Part shown: positions 1-6,336 of the stretch, one piece after another
Layout: every line of letters starts with the position of its first letter
Numbering within the stretch: the first letter of the stretch is position 1
Origin: Elusimicrobiales bacterium
GTDB taxonomy: Bacteria; Elusimicrobiota; Elusimicrobia; Elusimicrobiales; Elusimicrobiaceae
NCBI GenBank assembly: GCA_030540535.1
Contig: JAUNWB010000010.1
Coordinates: forward strand, 1,251 to 12,497
DNA length: 11,247 nucleotides
Direction: 5' to 3'
Notes under the pieces: generated by a model
Database searches by the model: none
What the model saw: only the letters and a program-made list of their open reading frames with translations
What the model was told of the DNA's origin: nothing
Position numbers and translations under genes: made by a program

Positions 1-1800
1 AATAAGCATATCAAGCGAGGTGGCGCTTTCTTTTTTCGGCCAGTCGAGCAGTTGAGTTTGCCGGAAGCGGATTTCTTTTTCCGCTTGTGTGTTATCCAGC
101 TGCGTTGCCGTTTGCAAAAACTCCGGCGCCACGCTGCCCATACAGGTAATAAGGTCCAAATTTTTTTTAAAATGGCTTTTTAAGCGGTTAAACAACGGGC
201 TGGCCGGCAAGTGCTGACTGCCGCGCTTGGCACACGTAATCAGCGTCAGGTTCTCCCGGGTGAGCGTAAAGGCCTGCCACTGCATGGCTTGACGAAAAGC
301 GTTTTCCGCGTGCGGTGTCCAGATTAAAATACCTTGTTCGGTTAGTTTATCCTGCTCGTGCGGACTTAAAAAACCAAAGCGGGTTTCGACGACCGTATTT
401 TTGTAGAAATCGCACCAAACAACGCGTTTGGCGGGCGCGGCCAGCTGCGCGGGAGACGGTACCGTAAACCGCGTTCCCGCCTGCGCCGGATATTGCACGA
501 AATCCGTGGGAGTATAGAGGTTTTTAACCCAACTTTCCAATGTGGAAAAAGCGAGTAAAACGGAGGTTTCTTCTCGCAACAGAATAGAAACGGCTTCCAG
601 CGTTTCGGTCAGCTTGTCCAGCTGGGCTACTTGCGACAAAGCACCTTTGTCCGTCATCAAGGCGCGCTGTTTTTTTGTCCAATCGGTTAATTGGAAAACA
701 AATTTGCGTAAAGCGTCTGTTTGAATACCGTCTTTTACCGGCACGGGCAAAAAGGTATTTATCAACTCGCGCCGTTTTTCGGCCCCTTCGGCGGTTTCGT
801 TTATAAACTGGGAGATAACTTCTTTACAGGCGGGGTGTTCAATCCCGCCGTTTTTGGCCAGCGCACTCGCCAACCGGTAGCGAAACTGTGCGGGCAGCGG
901 CTGCAGCGGGACTTGCAGCCATTGTAACAGCGTGTGAATGTTTTGCGGATAGGAAAATAATTCCAGCCCCAGCGTAAATAATTGCACCAGCGGCGGATTG
1001 CTTTTTGCCGTTACAGAGCCCGCCATCGGCTTGCCGGCGAGGGCGAGGTAATTATCAAGTTGTTTGTTGTCCGCGTTCATCCATACGTCAAAAGCGTTAT
1101 CCGGAAGGGCAGCCAAATACGCAAGCACGTCTTGTTCTTCTTCAAATTGAAGCATCTGCAAACTGGGGTCATCCGCCTGAAGCGTAATGGCGTTGGTCTG
1201 TCCGTTCAGCCAGCGGGCAACATTGTGCAGGTTGTCGTTGACATAAGGCGTTTGGGGCGTATATTCCACCGCGGCCCCCTGCTTTTTAAGCAAGCGGGTT
1301 AAGCGGGCGATTTCCGGCGGGAATAAATCTTCTTTACAGGGAAGCACCAGCACGCTGTCCGGCGGGAGAGGGCTTTTTGACTCCAAAAGAGCAAGCATGT
1401 TTTGCAACCGTTCCGGCAGGCCGGGGCAATCATAGTAGCGTTCCACGCCCGCTAAAACGTCCAACCGCGGGCTGATACCCGTTATCCGGCCGCTCCACCC
1501 GGCTTGTACTAATTTATCACGCCACGCCAAACACGCTTTGGCAGTACCCATTTCCGTCGTTTGAAAAGAGGCTGATAAAATATTCCCCGGATGCTCCGCC
1601 ATATAGCGTTTAAACGCTTGATAATACTTAGCCAGCCGTTCCGTAAACGGAATAGGTTTTATGTAAACGCCTGCGTGCAATTCCAGTAAACTCAGCAAAG
1701 CGTTGGTATCGGCGACGTGGCAGTCTAACAGGATATTTCCGTTAGCGGGTAAATTTAAAAACGTGCTGCCCGTATATTCCGGGCTAAAATAGATTTTCAT
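1..1800 (-). CDS. AddB-like inactivated helicase / PD-(D/E)XK nuclease family protein, partial (C-terminus outside window)
   Basis: Reading the minus strand from the ATG at 1800 gives 600 codons with no stop up to base 1, so this is the 5' part of a longer gene. The protein starts MKIYFSPEYTGSTF. It contains stretches typical of AddB-like proteins that pair with a UvrD/AddA-type helicase: ACLAWRDKLVQAGW (about residues 92-105), VLVLPCKEDLFP (about 149-160), GKPMAGSVTAKSNPPLVQLF (about 257-276, followed by LELFSYPQNIHTLL), RYRLASALAKNGG and VWCDFYKN. The last visible residues, PKKESATSLDML, resemble the segment just before the C-terminal nuclease domain, which would lie outside the window together with any Fe-S cysteines. 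No Walker A (GxxxxGKT) is visible near the N-terminus, as expected for an inactivated helicase fold. By family, the role would be DNA double-strand-break end processing in the cytoplasm. The frame is certain; the family call is from remembered motif similarity. No clear Shine-Dalgarno precedes the start. Confidence 0.72.
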   Translation of the reverse strand, partial: MKIYFSPEYTGSTFLNLPANGNILLDCHVADTNALLSLLELHAGVYIKPIPFTERLAKYYQAFKRYMAEHPGNILSASFQTTEMGTAKACLAWRDKLVQAGWSGRITGISPRLDVLAGVERYYDCPGLPERLQNMLALLESKSPLPPDSVLVLPCKEDLFPPEIARLTRLLKKQGAAVEYTPQTPYVNDNLHNVARWLNGQTNAITLQADDPSLQMLQFEEEQDVLAYLAALPDNAFDVWMNADNKQLDNYLALAGKPMAGSVTAKSNPPLVQLFTLGLELFSYPQNIHTLLQWLQVPLQPLPAQFRYRLASALAKNGGIEHPACKEVISQFINETAEGAEKRRELINTFLPVPVKDGIQTDALRKFVFQLTDWTKKQRALMTDKGALSQVAQLDKLTETLEAVSILLREETSVLLAFSTLESWVKNLYTPTDFVQYPAQAGTRFTVPSPAQLAAPAKRVVWCDFYKNTVVETRFGFLSPHEQDKLTEQGILIWTPHAENAFRQAMQWQAFTLTRENLTLITCAKRGSQHLPASPLFNRLKSHFKKNLDLITCMGSVAPEFLQTATQLDNTQAEKEIRFRQTQLLDWPKKESATSLDMLI

Positions 1801-1806
1801 AAGGAA

Positions 1807-1812
1807 AGTATA
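1807..1812 (-). promoter_or_regulatory. Candidate -10 element (TATACT) for the minus-strand AddB-like gene
   Basis: On the minus strand TATACT ends six bases before the ATG at 1800. Transcription starting the usual 6-7 bases downstream would begin at or within a base of the start codon, so the mRNA would be leaderless or nearly so. This fits the lack of a Shine-Dalgarno. No good -35 hexamer lies 16-18 bases upstream: the bases there read GTACAA or GGTACA. This is an inference from position and one hexamer match. Confidence 0.35.
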
Positions 1813-1839
1813 CCGTTTTTATATCAATTTGTACCGTTT
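1811..1839. repeat. Direct repeat TACCGTTT x2, 21-base period
   Basis: TACCGTTT occurs at 1811-1818 and again at 1832-1839. The copies start 21 bases apart, about two helical turns. The first copy overlaps the candidate -10 of the minus-strand gene. The second copy sits inside GTACCGTTTGTAC (1831-1843), a GTAC-N5-GTAC element. The spacing and location would suit an operator for a regulator bound on one face of the helix, but eight-base repeats can arise by chance. Confidence 0.35.
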
Positions 1840-1912
1840 GTACTTTTTCCGCAATCCGTTTGATTTTGCAAAGAAATACGGGATTGCCTTTTATTCAGCA
1901 TAACATGCCGCC

Positions 1913-1930
1913 GCGACACGGGGTTGTCGC
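1913..1930. repeat. Inverted repeat GCGACA-N6-TGTCGC in the divergent spacer
   Basis: There is a perfect six-base inverted repeat with arms at 1913-1918 and 1925-1930 around a CGGGGT loop. It lies midway in the spacer between the two divergent genes. No T-run follows on either strand, so it does not look like an intrinsic terminator. It could be a protein-binding dyad or chance. Confidence 0.35.
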
Positions 1931-1983
1931 CTCCCGGAATACAAACAAATCTGACGCATTTCCCCCGCCACACACCCCCTCCC

Positions 1984-1995
1984 GTATGCTATACT
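1984..1995 (+). promoter_or_regulatory. Candidate extended -10 promoter for the peptidoglycan-recycling operon
   Basis: GTATGCTATACT contains TGC directly before TATACT (1990-1995), i.e. an extended -10 (TGn-TATAAT type), which can compensate for the weak -35 region. The C-rich stretch 1961-1983 has no TTGACA-like hexamer at the right distance. Initiation would fall near 2002, leaving a leader of about 12 bases that carries the ribosome binding site of the first gene. It is the only promoter-like element I could see for the five genes 2014-7739. Confidence 0.5.
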
Positions 1996-2002
1996 AAATA
2001 CA

Positions 2003-2009
2003 AGAGAGG
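2003..2009 (+). promoter_or_regulatory. Ribosome binding site AGAGAGG that sets the start at 2014
   Basis: AGAGAGG ends four bases before ATG 2014. It favours this ATG over an in-frame TTG 90 bases upstream, which has no such site and lies upstream of the candidate promoter. The upstream 30-residue extension is also unlike the start of a transporter of this family. Confidence 0.6.
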
Positions 2010-2013
2010 TCTT

Positions 2014-3030
2014 ATGCCCACTAAAAACATTCACGATAAATTAGCCCCCATCAACAATATCTGTCTGATGATTTTGGCCGGCACCGCCGCCACCGGCATT
2101 TTGGTTTACACGAAAGCCATGCTGATGCCGTTTGTAATCGCTTTGTTTATTTCCATGGTGGCCGGTACGCTGGCTGAAAAAATGAAACAAAAATGGAAGC
2201 TCCCCTATGTACTGGGGCTGGTGCTAAGTTTTGCCGCGTTTTTGGCGATTATTACGCTGTCGGTACTGTTTATTTCCAGTTCCATTGAAAGTTTCATCGC
2301 CGGGGCAGACATTTATTCCGAACGCTTGGGCGACACGATAGACTGGTTCCTTTTAAGCGCGCAAAAATACGGCGTTAACATGAACGCCGAATTTGTGGCG
2401 GACACCGTTTCCAAACTGCCGGTGTTTAACGTGGTAAAGAGTTTGGGCGGAACGCTGGTATCCATTTTAACCAACTTAATGCTGATTACGCTTTTCCTCA
2501 TCTTTATTTTTATGGGCAAAGCGGCCGAAGACAAACCGTCACTCGTGGGCAACATCCAGCGGCAGATTTCGTTCTACTTAATCGTTAAAATTTTCGTGTC
2601 TTTATTGGCGGCCGGATTTACGTGGATTGTACTCACCTCCGTCAAAACCGAACTGGCTTCCATGCTTGCGGTACTGACGTTTGTACTCAATTTTATTCCC
2701 AATATCGGGCCGTTTATTTCCACCATGCTTCCCATGCCCGTGCTGTTTTTGCAATACGGGCTCGACTGGCATATCCTTCTGGCGCTTATTTTACTGACCG
2801 CCATCCACTTTGTCATCGGCAACATTTTGGAAACAAAATGGCTGGGCAAAGGCATGGACCTGGACCCGATTATCGTCATCGCCAGTTTGCTGTTTTGGGC
2901 GCTTGTGTGGGGAATTATGGGCGCGCTCCTGGCCGTACCGCTCACGGCCATTATCAAAATGGCGCTGGAACGCAACGAAACCACCAAACCGCTTGCCGAT
3001 TTACTGGCCGGGAAATACGCATTTAAATGA
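2014..3030 (+). CDS. AI-2E family transporter (PerM/YhhT/TqsA-like membrane protein)
   Basis: The protein has 338 residues starting MPTKNIHDKLAP. Its layout is typical of the AI-2E/PerM family: hydrophobic segments near residues 15-32, 36-52 and 64-88, a soluble region at about 89-145, then further membrane segments at about 146-168, 186-208, 214-246, 253-272 and 284-317. The signature region NFIPNIGPF (226-234) and the C-terminal pattern LGKGMDLDPIIV followed by GALLAVPL (303-310) support the call. The family spans the inner membrane. Members have been linked to autoinducer-2 export and to Na+/H+ antiport, but most have no proven substrate. It is the first gene of the operon, and its stop overlaps the ampG start as ATGA, so translation is probably coupled. 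A role in the muropeptide pathway can only be guessed from position. Family membership is strongly supported; the substrate is unknown. Confidence 0.88.
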   Translation: MPTKNIHDKLAPINNICLMILAGTAATGILVYTKAMLMPFVIALFISMVAGTLAEKMKQKWKLPYVLGLVLSFAAFLAIITLSVLFISSSIESFIAGADIYSERLGDTIDWFLLSAQKYGVNMNAEFVADTVSKLPVFNVVKSLGGTLVSILTNLMLITLFLIFIFMGKAAEDKPSLVGNIQRQISFYLIVKIFVSLLAAGFTWIVLTSVKTELASMLAVLTFVLNFIPNIGPFISTMLPMPVLFLQYGLDWHILLALILLTAIHFVIGNILETKWLGKGMDLDPIIVIASLLFWALVWGIMGALLAVPLTAIIKMALERNETTKPLADLLAGKYAFK

Positions 3031-4367
3031 AAAAACTCTCTCCGTGGGCGTTTATCCCCACTTTATATTTGGCGGAAGGATTCCCGTATATCGTTATTAA
3101 CACGGTGTCCACCGTATTGTATGCGGACCTCGGTTTTTCGAACGAGAAAATCGCTTTTTGGACAGGCTGGCTGTACCTGCCCTGGATTTTAAAAATGTTT
3201 TGGAGCCCGCTCGTAGACGCCCGCGGAACCAAACGCCGCTGGCTGCTGGCGGGGCAGACCGTACTCTCGGCCGTGTTTTTGGCGGTGGCCGCCTGCGTGG
3301 CGCTGTCCGCATTTATGCAGCACACGGGAGAGATGACGTTTTTCATCTTATCGCTGTTCGGTTTCTTGTTCGGAGCGTTTGCTTCCGCCACGCTCGACAT
3401 CGCCACCGACGGCTACTACCTGCTTGCGCTTACCCCGCGCGACCAAGGCTATTTCGTCGGTATCCGCACCATTTTTTACCGCCTCGCCATGATTTTGGGC
3501 AGCGGTATATTCATTTCCGTTACGGGAGCGCTTGCCAACCCGAATCCGGAATTATCGCTTAATATCATGCCCTGGCCGTATAACTGGGCCGCGCTGTTTG
3601 GATTTTTGGGCGTTCTGTTCGCCGCGTTTGCCTGGTGGCACGCGTACATTCTGCCCGTACCGGCGGAAGACAAACCCGTCACCCACTCGCGCACCAACGC
3701 GTGGAAAGAATCGTTCAAAACGTATTTCTCGCAGAAAAACATCGTTTACATTTTACTGTTTATTTTACTTTACCGCCTGGGCGACGCGCTCCTCGAAAAA
3801 ATCGTTCCGCTGTTCCTGCTCAAACCGCAGGATACGGGAGCTTTAGGGCTTTCCATGCAGCACTACGGGCTGATTAAAGGCACGCTCGGGCTGGGTGCGG
3901 TTATCGCCGGGAATTTGGGCGGCGGATGGCTGCTCGGCAAATTCGGTTTTAAAAAATGTATTTGGCCGTTTGCCGTTATTTTAATTCTGCCCAACTTTTT
4001 TTACGCTTATATGGCGTGGGCCAAACCGGGACTTACTGTTACGGCGGCCTTAATCACGCTGGAACACCTGGGCAACGGGCTTGCGATGATGGCGTTTTCC
4101 GTATTTATTATGTACGTATCGCAGGGGAAATACAAAACCTCCCACTACGCCATTTCCACGGGGATTATGGCCCTTGGCATGATGGTTCCTTCCATGCTTT
4201 CGGGCAAAATGCAGGCCGCGCTGGGATATGAAACGTTTTTTATAATTGCTTCCGTCATCAGCCTGGTTACGCTGGCGGTTATCCCGCTGACGGGAAAAAT
4301 TAAATCCATCGAAGAAACCGAACAGGCGTTTAGAACGCACAAAATGAGCCTTTCGGACGGAGATTAA
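3027..4367 (+). CDS. ampG: AmpG-like muropeptide MFS transporter
   Basis: This 446-residue, highly hydrophobic protein is of the major facilitator type with about 12 predicted membrane spans. AmpG carries GlcNAc-1,6-anhydroMurNAc and its peptide-bearing forms from periplasm to cytoplasm using the proton gradient. Visible family features are YLAEGFPY (14-21), a feature of the first helix; WSPLVDARGTKRRW (59-72), the AmpG version of the MFS loop 2-3 motif; and DIATDGYY (124-131). The cytoplasmic mid-loop is around residues 213-235 (AEDKPVTHSRTNAWKESF). Its ATG overlaps the previous stop by four bases. It is followed without a gap by murQ, and anmK and nagZ come next, which makes muropeptide the likely substrate. 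At 446 residues it is somewhat shorter than enterobacterial AmpG. Another sugar or siderophore transporter of the same subfamily is possible but much less likely in this setting. Confidence 0.9.
   Translation: MKKLSPWAFIPTLYLAEGFPYIVINTVSTVLYADLGFSNEKIAFWTGWLYLPWILKMFWSPLVDARGTKRRWLLAGQTVLSAVFLAVAACVALSAFMQHTGEMTFFILSLFGFLFGAFASATLDIATDGYYLLALTPRDQGYFVGIRTIFYRLAMILGSGIFISVTGALANPNPELSLNIMPWPYNWAALFGFLGVLFAAFAWWHAYILPVPAEDKPVTHSRTNAWKESFKTYFSQKNIVYILLFILLYRLGDALLEKIVPLFLLKPQDTGALGLSMQHYGLIKGTLGLGAVIAGNLGGGWLLGKFGFKKCIWPFAVILILPNFFYAYMAWAKPGLTVTAALITLEHLGNGLAMMAFSVFIMYVSQGKYKTSHYAISTGIMALGMMVPSMLSGKMQAALGYETFFIIASVISLVTLAVIPLTGKIKSIEETEQAFRTHKMSLSDGD
4355..4362 (+). promoter_or_regulatory. Ribosome binding site GGACGGAG for murQ
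   Basis: GGACGGAG lies inside the last ampG codons, five bases before ATG 4368, which directly follows the ampG TAA. This supports the murQ start and its translation by ribosomes finishing ampG. Confidence 0.5.
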
Positions 4368-5255
4368 ATGAACACGAACGCGCTGCCCACCGAACAGGTA
4401 AACCCGCGCACCCAAGGGCTTGATAAAATGACGCCCCGGCGCCTGGCGCGCGCCTTTAACGCCGAAGATTTTAACGCCGCACGCGCCGTGCAAAAAGCAA
4501 ATAAAGAAATCGCCGCCGTCATCGTGCTGGCCGCGCAGGCGTACGCTGCCAAGAAAAAAATTATTTTTATAGGAGCGGGGACCAGCGGGCGGCTCGGCAT
4601 TTTGGAAGCGGTGGAATGTGTGCCCACGTTCGGCACCAAACCTTCGCAGATTATCGGGCTGATTGCGGGCGGCAAACAGGCCGTGTTCCGCGCCAAAGAA
4701 GGAGCGGAGGACGACGATAAACAAGGCGCGAAAGAAATTTTAAAAACCGCCAAACCGGGGGACCTTGTTATCGGGCTGACCGCCAGCGGCCGCACGCCGT
4801 ACGTAATGGGCGGCTTAAAAGCGGCCAAAAAATTAGGCGCGCGCACCGCACTGGTTTCCTGCAACGCAGGGGCGGACGTAAGCAACGCCGAAGTACACAT
4901 TTGTTTAGCCACCGGGCCGGAGGCGCTCAGCGGTTCCACGCGCATGAAAGCGGGCACCGCCACGAAAATGGCGTTAAACGCCATTACGACGGGAGCCATG
5001 ACGCTGTGCGGCAAAACGTACGGCAACCTAATGATTGACGTACGCCCCACCAACGAAAAACTCGTCGCCCGGGCCGTGCGGCTTATCTGCCAGGTGGCGG
5101 GAACGGACGAAAAAACCGCCAAAAAATTATTGGCTTCTTCGGGCCGAAGCGTTAAAACGGCCGTCGTAATGCACAAAAAACACGCGGACAAAACGCAGGC
5201 GGAAAAACTCCTCAAAAAACAAAACGGTTTTTTAACCAAGGTGATTGATGACTAA
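4368..5255 (+). CDS. murQ: N-acetylmuramic acid 6-phosphate etherase
   Basis: MurQ cleaves the D-lactyl ether of MurNAc-6-phosphate to give GlcNAc-6-phosphate and D-lactate in the cytoplasm, the last dedicated step of amino-sugar recycling. The protein has 295 residues, close to the usual length of about 300. It begins with TEQVNPRTQGLD, the family's N-terminal signature. The SIS sugar-phosphate fold shows GAGTSGRLG (69-77) and LTASGRTPYV. The two acidic catalytic positions known from E. coli MurQ align without gaps: E83 in AVECVPTFG and E114 in EGAED. GSTRMKAGTATK and GNLMIDV are the expected later motifs. The C-terminal TGTDEKTAKKLL...KTAVVM region is the usual helical cap. It sits directly between ampG and anmK, the enzyme that makes its substrate. 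Its last eight bases overlap anmK. Nothing is missing or broken. Confidence 0.97.
   Translation: MNTNALPTEQVNPRTQGLDKMTPRRLARAFNAEDFNAARAVQKANKEIAAVIVLAAQAYAAKKKIIFIGAGTSGRLGILEAVECVPTFGTKPSQIIGLIAGGKQAVFRAKEGAEDDDKQGAKEILKTAKPGDLVIGLTASGRTPYVMGGLKAAKKLGARTALVSCNAGADVSNAEVHICLATGPEALSGSTRMKAGTATKMALNAITTGAMTLCGKTYGNLMIDVRPTNEKLVARAVRLICQVAGTDEKTAKKLLASSGRSVKTAVVMHKKHADKTQAEKLLKKQNGFLTKVIDD
5238..5243 (+). promoter_or_regulatory. Ribosome binding site AAGGTG setting the anmK start at 5248
   Basis: AAGGTG lies in the last codons of murQ, four bases before ATG 5248. A TTG directly upstream (5245) is in frame, but ATG 5248 is the better start and gives MTKFALGLMSGTS, the normal N-terminus of the family. 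Confidence 0.5.
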
Positions 5256-6336
5256 ATTTGCACTCGGCCTTATGAGCGGGACCAGTGCAGACGGACTGAC
5301 CGTCTGCGCCGTGCGCCCCGCGCCGTTTAAAATTTTGAACTTTAAAAATTATCCTTATCCCGCCGCCCTGCAAACGCGCCTGCTAAACGCCGTACGCTTA
5401 GCCGCGCCGGAACTCAGCCAACTTAATTACGAACTGGGCGCGCTGTACGCCAAAACCGTACGGAAATTTTTAAAAGATTTTAATTTGCGCGCCGAAGATA
5501 TCCTTGTCACCGGCTCGCACGGGCAAACCGTCTATCACGGGCCGCACGATAAAACACCCAACACACTGCAAATCGGCGATGCGTCTTTTTTGGCGTGCGA
5601 AACGGGTGCGCCTGCGGTGAGCGATTTCCGCGCCAAAGATGTGGCCCTCGGCGGGGAAGGCGCGCCGCTGATTCCGTTTTTTGACGAATATATCTGGGGG
5701 CAAAACGAAGCAAAAATTTTGCTTAACGTGGGCGGAATATCCAACTTTTCCGTCGTAGGTAAAAACATAAAAACGTTTGGGTTTGACGCGGGCCCCGGCA
5801 ACACGCTCATGGATTTAGCCTGCCAACAGCTTTTACACAAACCGTTTGATAAAAACGGCCTAACCGCCGCCAAAGGCACGCCGGACAAAACGCTGGTAAA
5901 AAAACTGCTCAAACAAAAATTCTTTACGCAAAAACCGCCGAAAAGTTTGGATAAAAACGAATTTGGGAAAACGTATCTGGAAAAATATTTTGCGTTTCCA
6001 AACTGCCAAAACGTGCCGGATTTACTCGCCACGCTCACCTATTTTACAGCCGCAGCAGTAGCCAAAGCGGTGACGGATTTTGTACCCAAAAACGCCCAAA
6101 AAGAATTGGTGGTTTCCGGCGGCGGGTGTTACAACCAAACGCTGTTAAAATTCCTGCACGAACTGCTGCCGCATGTAAAAGTAACCACTACGCTCGCCTA
6201 CGGGATTGACCCGCAGGCCAAAGAAGCCGCGGCGTTTGCGCTGTTTGGCTGGCTGGCGCTAAAGCGCAAAATAAACCACTGCGCGCACGCAACGGGCGCG
6301 CGGAAAAATACCGTTTTGGGGAAAATTACTTTATGA
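5248..6336 (+). CDS. anmK: Anhydro-N-acetylmuramic acid kinase
   Basis: AnmK uses ATP to phosphorylate 1,6-anhydroMurNAc and open its anhydro ring, giving MurNAc-6-phosphate, the MurQ substrate. The protein has 362 residues (E. coli about 369). Family motifs run in order: GLMSGTSADG (7-16), the ATP phosphate loop of the ASKHA fold; TGSHGQTVYHGP (88-99); TLQIGD; DFRAKDVALGGEGAPLIPFFD (126-146); LLNVGGISNF; GFDAGPGNTLMD (178-189), with D180 at the position of the catalytic aspartate; PPKSLDKNEFG; VVSGGGCYN; and KEAAAFALFGWL. One deviation is that the usual DGxD after the phosphate loop reads DGLT here. The start overlaps murQ by eight bases (ATGACTAA), and the end overlaps nagZ by four (ATGA), so the three enzymes are probably translated as a coupled set. 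No signal peptide is seen, as expected for a cytoplasmic enzyme. Confidence 0.96.
   Translation: MTKFALGLMSGTSADGLTVCAVRPAPFKILNFKNYPYPAALQTRLLNAVRLAAPELSQLNYELGALYAKTVRKFLKDFNLRAEDILVTGSHGQTVYHGPHDKTPNTLQIGDASFLACETGAPAVSDFRAKDVALGGEGAPLIPFFDEYIWGQNEAKILLNVGGISNFSVVGKNIKTFGFDAGPGNTLMDLACQQLLHKPFDKNGLTAAKGTPDKTLVKKLLKQKFFTQKPPKSLDKNEFGKTYLEKYFAFPNCQNVPDLLATLTYFTAAAVAKAVTDFVPKNAQKELVVSGGGCYNQTLLKFLHELLPHVKVTTTLAYGIDPQAKEAAAFALFGWLALKRKINHCAHATGARKNTVLGKITL

Noticed and set aside
542..1302. Several plus-strand open frames of 60-106 codons
   Set aside because: All lie opposite the continuous 600-codon minus-strand frame, have no ribosome binding sites and give basic, low-similarity peptides typical of antisense shadows.
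1924..2013. N-terminal extension of the AI-2E-family gene from a TTG at 1924
   Set aside because: There is no ribosome binding site, the stretch overlaps the candidate promoter and the palindrome, and the peptide (MSPPGIQTNLTHFPRH) is unlike a transporter N-terminus. ATG 2014 has AGAGAGG.
4364..5239. 291-codon minus-strand open frame opposite murQ
   Set aside because: It is almost exactly antisense to a certain murQ, and the peptide is rich in Ser/Ala/Pro with no recognisable fold. It is a codon-bias shadow.
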